From positions 639,001-703,000 of the forward strand of contig NC_089275.1 of assembly GCF_963678975.1 (NCBI RefSeq): 64,000 bases of DNA, read 5' to 3'. The notes beneath the pieces are model-generated. The model was not told the origin of the DNA, ran no database searches, and saw nothing but the letters and a program-made list of their open reading frames with translations. This DNA is from Dysidea avara (lineage: Eukaryota > Porifera > Demospongiae > Dictyoceratida > Dysideidae). Below are positions 12,201-23,013 of this stretch, piece after piece (within the stretch, counting starts at the first letter, position 1; each line of letters opens with the position of its first letter). Both the position numbers and the translations under genes were made by a program.

Positions 12201-15200
12201 GAGTGGTGTGTTATGTAGAGTATCCTACTCCCATATTCTCTATAGTGTGATACAATGAAGCAGTTACTAGGCCCTACGGTTTGTGATACCTCCAGTAATG
12301 TATTATCACAGATGCTGTTGACACATGTGTGTTACCAGATTGTATACATCCAGTAAAAAAAAGTAATTTGCTGTTGTACATGTGTTGCTATTGAAGTGTA
12401 AGCATGAAGAGAACATGTACAGGACATGTACAGGGCTGTTGTATTGTTTAGCTGTCATGTTAAGAGCAGTTCAGTGTGTAGTTAGCAAACCACACAAAAG
12501 TTGTTGTCAAAATTTACAAAATGAAGGTGTGTTTATGAATGATCTAATTGGAGAAGTATTTATGTGACTTCTCTCATCCAAAGTTAGTCATAGTTTGAAC
12601 TTGGTTGTTAGGTACACACATAAATAAACAAGATTACATACAAAACAGACAATTTCGGATCTAGTACAACAAAATGTTAGACTCTCTTCTTCAAGGTATC
12701 ATCTAAAATAATAGTTCATTCTGCAATGATGGAATGTAATATTAACTTTGTCTCAGATTCAACGTGAAAGCAAGCTAACCTCAAAGTACTCTGGTTCCTG
12801 GGACTGTGCTCGACAGCTATATCGTCAAGGAGGTGTGGCCACACTTTACCGAGGAACCATAGCAACACTATTAAGAGGTTTGATGTGAAGAGGGTGTAGT
12901 CATGATGACATCACATTGCATCACTAGATGTTCCAGCCTGTGGTGTATATTTCCTGACCTACGAGTGGTTCCTTAGACTATTAACCCCTGAGGGGAAATA
13001 GTAAGTTATTACACAGCAAAGTAGTCATATAACTTTTTAATACAAGTTTTAACATAAAGAAGTTAATTTCTTGCATTGGTTGCTGATGGAGGGGGGGGGG
13101 GGGGGGAGGTGGGAGGCAAGGGGAGCTGGGAGGCAAGGGGAGCTGCTGTAGTCCTCTTTTTTGATTTATGATCTTAATTTGTTAAAGATCGAAAAAAAGC
13201 CAGCAGTTAAAAAAAACTAAGATTATACTCCCAGATTTGATTTCAGAAAGCTGAAATTATTAGAGGGGCTTTACAATCGGTAAATAATCGGAAATCGAGT
13301 TATCGGCTTATCAGTATCGGTAAGTATTAGCATATCATTTAGTCAATTATTTTACTGACCTGATGGTATTGTTTTCATAAACAATAAGAGAAGTTGCAAT
13401 TTTACAAAATACGTACATCAGATCAGTCATTGGTACTGGCCATTTTAATATAGGCTAATGCTAAATCTCTTATCAGTACTTTACACACTGATACATCATC
13501 TGGGCCAGTACTCCATCTGTTATATCTATGGTTTACATGTAATTCGAATCCATTGGTCGTGGGCATCATTGGAGAATGTAGATGCGCCCTCAATCCAGTA
13601 GTGTGTAGAACACTGCAACAATCTGTGTGTTCACGTGAGCTCCTACGAAAGCTAGCAGTTGTGCAGTGGTGTTGGAACAAATGTTAGTGCAAACTCACAC
13701 TCGATCAACTTAAAGTCCGATAAATTACTCATTCTCTGTCGTATCACAGTATTGTGGCAGGTGTCCTGTGTAACTATTGAAAAGGACTTTACCACAGGCT
13801 TTCCCCCAGCAAAATATAGTAAAATGTAGTAGAAGATGAAGCAAATGGGACCTACATCAAGTTGTTAGTACATTACTACCAAAATACTTTATAACAGAGT
13901 AGAGTGGTGTTACACTGTTCCACTGCCATTCAGAAATGGGACCTATGCTGGCTAGGTGACAGAGAGTAATACTAACTGCACACCTAGTAGGATCTAGTAG
14001 TTTGAAGGACATGTGTTGTTATGGGGGAACCATACGCAATGAAACTATTGATGACACCTTCAGATTGCTACATAGACCAGTATTACAGTCTAACATTACA
14101 GTCTTCACCAAATCTGTGCAACTACAATCAAGTACCTTCAGTTTGACCTGATACGCTTCCAGTAGGTTGCTGTAAATTTTTAACGTTCGTAGAATTTTCT
14201 GCTACCCACTTAGTGACTGATGTCTTCAAATAGGGTCAAGGGTTTTCTCCACCCTTGACCTACATAGTGGATACTGGCAGCTACCAGTCATTGGCAGTCA
14301 ACCTAACTCAATAACAGCTAAGGCTATGGGCTTGATTTTCACAGCCACAGATACCTTTCAGTATACGTACAGTGTACACATATCTTCCTTTGTGTCTCAT
14401 TTCTCTCTTGAACACCAACCTGGAAACACTTCGTGTAATTCTGTTAGTTCCACCTGACATTGCAGTATCCTGTAGTGGAATAGTTTGTTTTCTTTTTAAT
14501 TTTAGTAATTTCCTTATATGATTGAATGTATTTTAAGTACTATGTATATTTATATAAAGCCAATCACAATTCATAGTTGGAGATCAACATATTCCTAATT
14601 ATATAAGAAATCATAATTTTGGGTAAAGTGCAGGAAAGAATTTTACACTTGTGTAGGAGCCATGCTCCTACATGTGTAGTGCTTTATCTTTATTGAAAAT
14701 GTTTGCAGAATTCTGTAGGAAATATTCCCACACTGTTGAATAGTGTAAGAAAGATTCCTACACATTGGGCAAAGTGTAAGAGACAGGGTTCTGCCTAGAA
14801 ATTCGGCCTAAAGTTAACATGAACTGATATGCTGTGTGTTATATACATGTATCAGTGATGTAAGAATCAGATTTAAGAGGGTACTGGTAGCTTTGAACCA
14901 CTGCCGACCAGTATGGGCAGAACCCTGAAAACATCTTCTTACAGTGTATGAATAATTCCTACAATATCCTACACATTATGTCATGTGTAGGAATCTTTCT
15001 TACAAAATTCAACAGTGTGGGAATATTTCCTACAAAATTTCTTGATATAGCTCTACACGTGTAGGAACCATGCTTCCTACACAAGGGTAAATTTTGGCAT
15101 AAAATTTGTTGTGTTTTGAGAAAAAACTTGCCACAACTTAGTTTGGAACATGTTGATCCCTGTAACTTGCTGATCTTATGAATTTCAACCTATCCAGCCA

Positions 15201-17371
15201 TCTGTCTGAGTATGAAGTATTGCACCATGACAGCCTTGTAGTTGATGTTTACAGACTCAAATAGTTGTCTTGAATAATAGAAAACTGTTTATGTCAAGGG
15301 TGGAATCCAGAATGTACCACTGTGTTACTGAAAGTATCAAGTTATCTGCAGAGATAAACAGCTCATTGTAATTGGTACTATAGTCTGTCCAGTTCACCTG
15401 AGCCCTCATTTCTTGTTAATAACTCTTGTTACATGGGCCAGCTGCCCAAACATTTAGTAGCTCAGTGAAGCCCTTTAAACACCGGAACTAATATTTTTAA
15501 AAAGTGCTTTGATGTGGGCAAGAACAAGTGAAGTTATGAGGCTTTTAAAATATTCCATAAGGATGATTCAGACATGCAAACATGTTTACATCATGAAAAC
15601 ATGCTTGTTCCAAAATACAAAACCATTGGGAGTGAACATGGGGACCCATGGAAATCCAACTCTGCTTGGAATTTTATACACTTCACAGTATTCTGTACTT
15701 GTTCTAGGTACCTCTGCAAGCAGTCATGCATGGCCAATCCTCCTCGCAGCATCTCGCACGATGTTTGCACCAATTAGAAATTATAAGCGCCTCTGAAAAA
15801 GTGTCTGAAGCTGACTGCATTAATTACAGGTCACTCGCTATTTTCGTATTTGTTTGCATAGTGTTTACTCTAGTAGCTAGGTGACGCAATAGTCTAGCAT
15901 GTTCATTGTGCAGCAGACTAGCTAAGCCAAGCTAAGCAAGTTCCAGCAGCTCTTCATACATCATGATGCATTTACACAATGTTCCTAAACTACTCTAGTA
16001 GCTAGGCGGCATAATAGACTATATGCTTACTGTGCAGCAGGCAGTGGCCTATAAATGCAGTCAACTTCAGTCACTTTTAGAAGCGCTTATAATATCTAAT
16101 TGGTGTAAGCATCATGTGAGATGCCGTGAGGGGAGAAAAAGTGGATTGGCCATGCAAGACTACTTGTAAAGGTTAGTACAAGTATAGAACACTGTGAGGT
16201 GTATAAAATTCCAAGCAGAGTTGGATTTCCGCGGGTCCCCTGGTCCACTGTTTTTACCTACCCGTGAACATGTGTTCACCTCTTTGATATTACTATATTT
16301 GGTGGGGGCTCAGGTGAACGTGTACTGACTATAGTTTACTCAACTCTTCAGCCAGCCCTTAAGTTTTTTGTGCATTTCCAGAGTCTATATATGGTGCTGT
16401 AACTGAGTCACTATCATAGATGTGTATTTTAATTGCTCTGGTATGAAACACTGAATGTGCTTATTCACGTACAGTATTGTGTTCATATGAAAACATTAAG
16501 TCTGAACTATTTGTGGGTTTACTAGTCATAATTATGGTATACAAAAAATTAGGAATTTTGATTAGAAATAAAATGTAGTGAAAAAAGAGTAGCTTCACCT
16601 GCAGATGTACAAGAGGGTATTTAATCCCCTCCCTCCCTATATAGCTAACTCCCTTTCCTGGATAAGTTTTGTAATAACTTAAGACTTAAGTAAGCAATTA
16701 TATCTGTGAATTATGCACAGTAAAAATGAGCAATAATAGTAATCCCATCATTGACTAAATTAGGTGTCCACTTTCCTTCAGTTCACCAAACTGTGGTCTC
16801 ATTTATGGTATGTGATATTCACAAAAGAATTTTGCAGAAAATTTAGCACATTACTGACCCCTCACATAGAATAGATGCCTCTCAGTATATTAGTCTAGTC
16901 TAATAATAGTGCGGGGTGTTACCATATATGGTATAACTTGCTATAGTCACCATGATCTCAATCCCATGAAGATAATGACTGCTGGAGGGTTTGCTGGTCT
17001 GTTCTGTTATGCCACCACTGTTCCTATGGATACCATCAAGTCTCGATACCAGACAGGTGAGGTCTACATCATTTAATCCACTACCATATGTGGTGTCACA
17101 GCTCCTGATGGTGTGTACAGTGGAGCGTGGTCTGTTGCCAAGGAAATGGTGAGTGTGTATTAGTTGTCATAGTGATTGTGATGTCACTACAGATAAAAGA
17201 GGAAGGACTATTAAGGATATTCCGAGGTGCTACCCCAATACTAATCAGATCATTTCCAGCTAACGCTGTAAGCCATTCCTACTTGTTTACTTGTTTCCAT
17301 GGTGTCTATTATAGGGTTGTTTTCTTGGCTATGAGACTGCAATTAAATTAATGAATTACTTATCATTGTAA
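9285..17371 (+). CDS. SLC25A20: Mitochondrial carnitine/acylcarnitine carrier-like protein, copy 1
   Basis: Nine exons: 9285-9398, 10782-11002, 11850-11940, 12757-12877, 12928-13000, 16947-17056, 17102-17148, 17193-17267, 17315-17371; 909 nt, 302 aa, the usual length. The protein sits in the mitochondrial inner membrane and by family exchanges acylcarnitine for carnitine for beta-oxidation. The three carrier repeats carry PLDTVK (33-38), PVERVK (133-138) and PMDTIK (233-238). [11 protein letters not shown], the PLPGQP loop, LLRDVPACG (180-188), [14 protein letters not shown] and [13 protein letters not shown] match SLC25A20 from memory; Arg182, Asp183 and Arg278 fall where the substrate-contact Arg/Asp and Arg of mammalian CACT lie. 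Exon 5 ends AAATA before GTAAGT; reading on would give an immediate stop, so splicing there matters. Intron 5 (3.9 kb) is swollen by nested elements. Alternatives within the basic amino acid/carnitine branch (SLC25A29, A45, A48) fit less well. Confidence 0.93.
10143..10700 (+). repeat. TAATCAGGACAC-family repeats in carrier copy 1, intron 1
   Basis: Two blocks (about 10143-10290 and 10490-10700) of CTTGATAATCAGGACACTTG, GTCCATGGTCCCATTTGTAT, TAGTGTACACACATTTAGA and TGAAATCAGGACA words. The first intron of copy 2 has a related block at 23380-23475, so the family was there before the duplication. Confidence 0.75.
14586..15154. mobile_element. Foldback element with 4-bp target duplication, copy A (in carrier intron 5)
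   Basis: Long imperfect inverted arms rich in TTCCTACAC/GTGTAGGAA words; outer ends AACATATTCC and GGAACATGTT. It is flanked by GATC at 14582-14585 and GATC at 15155-15158. A second member lies at 33951-34403. Near the centre another MITE (about 14784-14928) has inserted, which accounts for the extra length. No transposase frame is present. Confidence 0.75.
14784..14928. mobile_element. Short MITE with CAGGGTTCTGCC ends, nested in a foldback element
   Basis: Begins CAGGGTTCTGCC and ends GGGCAGAACCCTG, a near-perfect terminal inverted repeat, about 145 bp in all. It interrupts the centre of the foldback element, whose other copy near 34.13 kb lacks it. A second copy of the same MITE occurs at about 47796-47974 with the same interior words (AAGTTAACATGAACTGATAT). 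The target duplication is unclear here. Confidence 0.7.
15388..16340. repeat. Dispersed repeat interrupted by an inverted-repeat element
   Basis: The outer parts (15388-15639 and about 16264-16340) match 47.25-47.58 kb in RASEF-like intron 7, with shared words such as ATGGGCCAGC and GTGAACATGTGTTCA. Between them lies the element at 15640-16240. The 9-mer GTGAACATG is present on both sides of the interruption, so it may be the target duplication, though about 23 extra bases sit on the right side. The repeat has no coding potential that I recognise. Confidence 0.6.
15640..16240. mobile_element. Inverted-repeat DNA element of about 600 bp
   Basis: Starts GGGGACCC then GGAAATCCAACTCTGCTTGG and ends with the inverted match CCAAGCAGAGTTGGATTTCC then GCGGGTCCCC; the inverted similarity continues inward for well over 100 bp. 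It interrupts another repeat in carrier intron 5. The central part, with short CTCTAGTAGCTAGG repeats, carries no transposase. A 9-bp GTGAACATG duplication would suggest a Mutator-type element, but the right boundary is uncertain. Confidence 0.65.
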
Positions 17372-17456
17372 TTTTTATAAATTATTTTTTTCATTTTTTT
17401 ACTCTGGCATGTAGTGCAGAGAGCATTATCTAGAGGCAGCTTATTGTGTTTAGTTT

Positions 17457-17680
17457 CCTGGTGTTAACTGGAGAAGTGGTCTACCCAGCTGTATTAATGG
17501 TGACCTGGTGTTAACTGGTGAAGTGGTCTACCCAGCTGTATTAATGGTGACCTGGTGTTAACTGGTGAAGTGGTCTACCCAGCTGTATTAATGGTGACAT
17601 GATGGTAACTGGTGAAGTAGTCTACCCAGCTGTATTAATGACCTGGTGTTAACTGGAGAAGTGGTCTACCCAGCTGTATT
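17457..17680 (+). repeat. 47-bp satellite, short array (about 5 units), downstream of carrier copy 1
   Basis: Unit CCTGGTGTTAACTGG..GAAGTGGTCTACCCAGCTG.. TATTAATGGTGA, 47 bp. About 4.8 units beginning 86 bp after the carrier stop codon. The homologous array after copy 2 has about 72 units. Confidence 0.95.
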
Positions 17681-18420
17681 AGGGACCAGGTCAATTTCCT
17701 TTGTTTCTCTGGTGCATGGTGAGCATATAGTCCTGAAGATTTGCAAATTGTTAACTGAAACAATTTCTTAGCTATTCCTTGAAGTGTAACATAACATAAT
17801 GATGAAGCCATAGAAGTGATACATTCTCAGTGTGCAGCCATTAATCACCAACATCGTGTGTCACACAACTTCTAGTGTTAATTTCAAAGTCGTTTCATAG
17901 GCTTCTATAAATCACTTTAAACAACCCATTGGGTATATTGCATGATTAGCTAATATATATTATAACCTGTATGCTCATATTACTTTTCAATGTAGCTAGC
18001 AAGTTAGTGTAATAACCATATATGGTCAATAGTTCACCTGCTAATATTAGGTTTCTATGTAATGTTTCCCAGAAAACTAAAAATTTCCTTAGTACATATA
18101 GTATTTGTAGGAACATGTTTCTGTGTAACTTTTAATATGAATTATCATTATTTGATTTGATTCTTTCTTACAAACTTCCTATTGAGTCATGATGATAGTG
18201 TTGGTATACGTGTAACTAGGCAGCAAAGAATCACCACGCCCATAACAATGCAGTACAGAACACTCATCATGATACACCACCAGTATATCATACTCCAATT
18301 TCTTTTGAGCCACCACTTGAGTGTGGGTCAAATAAGTTATATGAGACCCGTACACCACCACACTTTTGCCATACTTTTTGCCACAAGATTAACGTTTTTT
18401 CTATGGAACAGTATACCATC

Positions 18421-18505
18421 TGTATTATTATTATTATTATTATTATTATTACGTTCTTATTATTATTATTACTTGGTTATGTAATTATTATTATTATTAT
18501 TTACT
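18421..18505 (+). repeat. ATT trinucleotide microsatellite
   Basis: Runs of ATT/TTA interrupted by short ACGTTC and ACTTGGTTATGTA stretches. No homologous run is visible at the matching place in copy 2. Confidence 0.85.
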
Positions 18506-18608
18506 CAGTCTGGTGACTTTTACATACTCTTTATGGACATCTACTTAGTTAATTATTTTATTTTTCCCTCTCTTTGTTTTACGTTAAGTTGATATAGTCG
18601 AGTGGATA

Positions 18609-19281
18609 TAGTATAGTGGCACAACCAAAAAAATGTGCACTTTTTCATAAAGACATGAAACTTTCCACGTAAATAGTAGTCCTCAATACAGATATAGTGC
18701 CATCGCTGATTTGAACTTTGGTGACCTTTACGACCATTTTTGTACAGAAAATTGATCATTTTTGTCTTTAACTCAGTAATTAACTTGTTAAAACATGGTA
18801 CCAAAATAAAGATAGAAACTACTTGGTTTTTATTTGAAGTCAATAGGTAAATTCATTCTAGAGTTATGAGTATTTTTATTAGCTGCAAAATATTTGATAA
18901 ATTTATGCATAATTATCTGCCCACAGGTAATTCACACCTCAAGGTGGCAGGTAAATTTATTAGATTTTGCTGCTAGTAAAAATGATCATAACTTTGTAAT
19001 GAAATCACCTATTGACTTCAAATAAAAACTAAGATGTTTCTATCAACAAGATCTTTTGTTTGGTATCATTTTTAACAAGTTAATTACTGCCTCAGGAAGT
19101 TAAAGACAAAAATGACTAATTGTCTGTACAAAAATAGCCATAAAGGTCACCAAAAGTCAACACAGCGATGGCACTATATCTAAAAATGCATGTCACGAGG
19201 AGTATTATTTATGTAAAAAGTTTCATGGTTTTATGAAAAGTGCACAATAATGCCAACTTTGGGGGCTATGCCGCTATACTA
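18609..19281. mobile_element. Long inverted-repeat (foldback) element, copy-1 specific
   Basis: Left end TAGTATAGTGGCA, right end TGCCGCTATACTA. Arms of about 290 bp pair over GTGCACTTTT, AAGACATGAAAC/GTTTCATGG, GGTGACCTTTACGACCATTTT and TTTTTATTTGAAGTCAATAGG words, with an about 80-bp centre. No transposase. It is missing from the matching part of duplicated copy 2, so it either arrived after the duplication or was lost there. The target duplication is not clear. Confidence 0.7.
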
Positions 19282-19289
19282 ATATGTAT

Positions 19290-19482
19290 GTGTATTAATT
19301 GCAAGTTTTGTCGTTGTAATTGTATCGTGTATGTTACATTGTGTGGTGTACTATTGTATGTGTCTCTCTGCCAAGGAGGAACGGCCATGGCCGATTGGTG
19401 GAGTTTAAATCAATCAATCAATCACTCAAGCTATATCAATCAGTCAATCAATCAATCAATCAATCAGTCAATCAATGAGGAT
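19290..19482 (+). repeat. Non-LTR retroposon 3' end with CAAT-type tail
   Basis: The segment CCAAGGAGGAACGGCCATGG followed by GATTGGTGGAGTTTAA leads into a run of ATCA/CAAT units. A diverged partner in opposite orientation lies at about 28229-28400 (GACATTCGGCATAGCC and a GATTGATT run). A shared 3' end plus a tetranucleotide tail is what RTE-type LINEs or their SINEs leave. No coding part is visible. Confidence 0.45.
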
Positions 19483-20057
19483 ACTGTTTCCCTGAATTCC
19501 CTACATGCCACATACAGTGTAATGGGCTAACTATACTAATTGATGCATCATTGATTTGCCCAGGCTCATGTATGTATAATCCTGTTGATGGATGTGTAGT
19601 ACTGTGTGTTGCTATAGCTATAGCACTGCCTAAATAGATAGTCACAGAGGTATATACCTGAAATTAATGGTATGACTTCTGCAGTCACTTAGTATGATGA
19701 TTGTCATGCTCAGAAGTAGTACTATACTAAGTGAGCATATTGGAGTCAATACCATCAATTTACAGTGTATGTATTATAGTGAATAGCCAGTAGTAACTAT
19801 AATTTCTGTGTGAAAAGCTATATAAAGTATTAGTTAGTTGACCTCCATACAATTATTTCATTTATAACAATATTATGTAATCGTTGGTATTAGATAGCTA
19901 GTACATGCAGTGCAGTCAGTTAAGGAAATTTTCAACTTTTTCGTTTTTGTGCTTTCAGGTGTCACATAATATTGCCCTTTTGATGAGTATAGTCAAATGT
20001 ATGAAACGTGTATCACTTAACATTTCAGTCACTGCAAGACTGTAACTTGCACAACAC

Positions 20058-20103
20058 CTTCAGTGCTGGTCACAGTAGTGTAAAGCTTTAATAAGAATAA
20101 GAA
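20058..20103 (+). repeat. Very short SINE 3' tail in copy 1
   Basis: CTTCAGTGCTGGTCACAG with GTGTAAAGC and an AATAAGAATAAG tail, the 3' core of the SINE seen at 4587-5130. The matching place in copy 2 (near 34.95 kb) lacks the tail sequence, so this piece may have been added after the duplication. Confidence 0.45.
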
Positions 20104-22214
20104 TCTCCACAGTTTACTGCATGCCAGCACAAATTGCAGTGTGCAATGTTATAGCTAATACTGTTATACATGTGTAATGTTATACATGCATGTCCATCTC
20201 CACTGTATAACTGTATATACACTGTCATAAATTTGCCACAGCAAGACCACACAAAATTGTTTAGACTTTGCCAGCCTGACTGAGCAAGGCCAGCATGGTC
20301 ATATATCATGACTGCCAGAGAATCACATACACAGTTATCCAACAGGCTGGCAAAGCTATACATGTACTACTTGTGTGTCTGATTATCTGCATGTTGTATT
20401 TCTCATGGTACAATTATAGAATAAGATTTATTACCAGTCCAGGGACTCCAGTAATTCCAGTCCAGTGAATGGACATATTACACAAATGCAACAACAGCGT
20501 GCAGTCATATAACCTGTGTATCTACCAGTATACCACATTTGGTAATTTGCTATTTCTCCCTACATGCTGAAGGGCAATTAATTCAATCAGCTTGTGACTG
20601 AATCTGTCGTGACTATATAAACTGTTTCACACTGTAATATTTGTACTTTCATGTCACTTCAAGAAATGGGCTCACCGACCAACTATTGATTTAGCAAGCA
20701 AAGTTATGTTTACTGAAGTTGTTGCTCTAGTTATGTGACAATTGTAGCTATACACTGGAGCACATGGCTATAACATTTCTGATTGGCCCAAGAAGTTTTC
20801 CCTTTTATACTGTTATGCCTTTCTGAAAAAACAAAACTGTTGTGTCAGCTTTTTATAGCTAAATTATAGTGTAACTGTTCAGGGTTCTGACTAAATATTT
20901 CACTGAGGAAACCTATTAGAAATCTTATAATGCCATGCAGCTATGCAGGGAACCTCTATCCATGATTAAGAACTTAATTTTTTTTGTCATGTTAAATCAT
21001 TTCAGTCTGTAAAGAACTCTAGAGGTTTGCAACATCCTTGTACAAATTCAGTATTTTTTCTGATATGTGTATATCCTACTGTCCTCTAGTAGTACTGCGG
21101 GAAGCCTCCCTAAAGCAACCTCCTCAGTGAGGGATCTATACATGTACTTTGAAGCATCTGATTTGTTTAGTAAGATGTGTACTGTCAACCAATATCACAA
21201 CCAGTTACTACATAATAATAAGATAATACAGTAGAGCTGCATATAACTTATAGGGCTTCTGCTGCATACAATAATAGCTAGTGATGCAAGTGCTCTGAAT
21301 TCAACTGCTACTGAAATAATGAAACTAGAGGTGTAACCTTTTTATATTTACTAATCTTATTGTTTGCTTTACAACACCAAACAATGCACCAAGAATTGAC
21401 TGTACTGCTCAATCAGGTATATTGTATAGATCAACTGGTTCAACTATAAGGTCATCATAGCTAGCCTATAATTGTGCTATACAGCTGTCAAGTGTGATAT
21501 ATCATCATCATCATCACAGTACGTACCTATACCCTTGTGTAACATTAGCTTTTGGTAAAGTTTGCCAACAAGTTTGGTAACTGACACAACATGTAAATGT
21601 TGCCAACAGTGATGATGTGATCTGGTCAATGAACTGATCTAGTTTCACACATGTACAACAACTATGTCATGTAGGGGTCCAGCCCAAATACTATTGAGTA
21701 CAATAAGTAGTTATGGAGTAAAAATTACTTTCCTAGTCTAACAGGGCGGCAATATTTTGTTTAATTATCATTGCAAATAAATAACCTGGAATAATTTGGT
21801 TATGTTTTGACTGAAATAATAAGCAAAACAGAGACCTGCTATAGGCATACATGTTAACTGCTTGTGTACAGCATACTCTTGATATGTGGCTTGCAAGCCT
21901 TGATGTTTAATATGGGTGGTCAGGTCACACTGAGCATGCAGTGATACAATATTAAACATCACATAATAACTATACTGGATGTTTGGTAACAGGTGTACAT
22001 ACTATGTTTGACAGTTCATGCATGGGACATCTAGCTAGCTAGCTATATACCAATCTGACACACAACTTCAAAATAAAACTTAGAATACAGACATGTGCAT
22101 GCAACGCATATATTCTTTAGAGCAGTCACCAATGCTGCAGTAATGTATACAAGTGCTTAAACAATGCACTTTTAATCGGGTGGTATAACGGTACACACTA
22201 TGACATGAGGTCAT

Positions 22215-22871
22215 GCAGGAGCGCCTTTATTTAAGGGGTGTAACTTATCTAGGGGATGCATGTCTTAACACTAGCATGTGAAGCATGCCAATCTATGGGC
22301 ATGTCCCACTGAAATCTGAGATTGAATCTGGGAGTAATTTTAGCACAGAATATTAGTAACTGTTGTATTGATTCAGGTTTTTAACATAAACAAAAGAATG
22401 CAAATCTTGACTCCTCTTTATTTCTCTCTTTTTCAAGTTTACCTACAAGAGGTCATCCTTTCAAGTTATATAAACGAACGTGTACCAGGGACATTCGCCA
22501 ACATGCATTTAGCCAATGTGTGATTAACTCTCTTCCTGTGGAAGTTGTTAGTGCTACCTCTGTAAATCAATTTAACAATTATTGGACATGCACCATGCAC
22601 ACACAATGTACTCACTAAAAGTGTAATGATCAGGTAATGCAATTTCCTTTCTGTACCTGTTTAAATAAACAAATAAATAAATGTATTATGGTGACTGCTC
22701 TATTAGGGTATATCGATCTTGCTTCACATAGAATCCAGTTGATTCACTGGAATTACAGGTAGCTAAGCATTAGCTGTTTGGTCATACAATCAGCTCAATT
22801 GTTCAATGACAGCTATAGATAATTTTAGGGAGGGGATAATGTTGTTGCACTACCCCTTGACCCCTCTTGCG
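22215..22871. mobile_element. Composite insertion upstream of carrier copy 2, flanked by TGAGGTCAT
   Basis: Relative to copy 1, the conserved upstream region is interrupted by 657 bp. TGAGGTCAT stands on both sides (22206-22214 and 22872-22880), a candidate 9-bp target duplication. Inside are a 5'-truncated LINE tail (22442-22680), a TCTATTAGGGTAT motif copy at 22690-22716, and a right end with a GATAATTTTAGGGAGGGG stretch like that at 1.65-1.73 kb. The order suggests an older element later hit by, or assembled with, a LINE tail. It sits about 140 bp before the carrier start codon. Confidence 0.6.
22442..22680 (+). mobile_element. 5'-truncated CR1/jockey-type LINE 3' end
   Basis: The frame 22442-22618 reads PTRGHPFKLYKRTCTRDIRQ and onward through FSQCVINSLPVEVV and SVNQFNNYW to a stop. 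This is the C-terminal tail common to CR1/L2/jockey-type reverse transcriptases (RGH..KL.K...R...FS.RVIN.WNSLP..VV...S...FK). A short 3' UTR with AAATAAATAAATA ends it. Only the last about 59 codons remain, as expected of 5' truncation during target-primed reverse transcription. Confidence 0.75.
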
Positions 22872-23013
22872 TGAGGTCATAACTAGGATCACAATAATTC
22901 GAGCAATTATTATATGGTCCACATGGTTGGTTGATACTGTAGTGTAGCTACGTGAAATGGCGTGTAGCTGAAGTAGTTTTATTGTGAGAGATAGGATCTA
23001 ATTGTGATTACCG

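Larger units (their letters stand above)
6960..20510 (+). repeat. Segmental tandem duplication, copy 1
   Basis: About 13.5 kb that aligns in order and orientation with 20.51-35.59 kb. Anchors seen by eye: 7.03 with 20.57 kb, the nine carrier exons, the intron interiors, the 47-bp satellite, 17.77 with 33.11 kb, 19.5 with 34.45 kb and 20.04 with 34.94 kb. Boundaries are approximate (tens of bases). Copy-1-specific additions include the element at 18609-19281 and the nested insertions in carrier intron 5. Confidence 0.85.
17372..23013. other. Intergenic region between the two carrier genes
   Basis: No gene recognised. It contains the short 47-bp satellite array, an ATT microsatellite at 18421-18505, the inverted-repeat element at 18609-19281, a retroposon tail near 19.3-19.48 kb, the junction of the two duplicated units near 20.51 kb, and a composite insertion with a LINE tail at 22215-22871 that splits the upstream region of carrier copy 2. 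Short frames here do not keep their reading frame between the duplicated copies. Confidence 0.6.

Noticed and set aside
13088-13140. Long G-run with GGGAGGCAAGGGGAGCTG repeat as a G-quadruplex regulator
   Set aside because: Lies inside carrier intron 5 of copy 1 only, with no counterpart G-run in copy 2; no evidence for function beyond composition.
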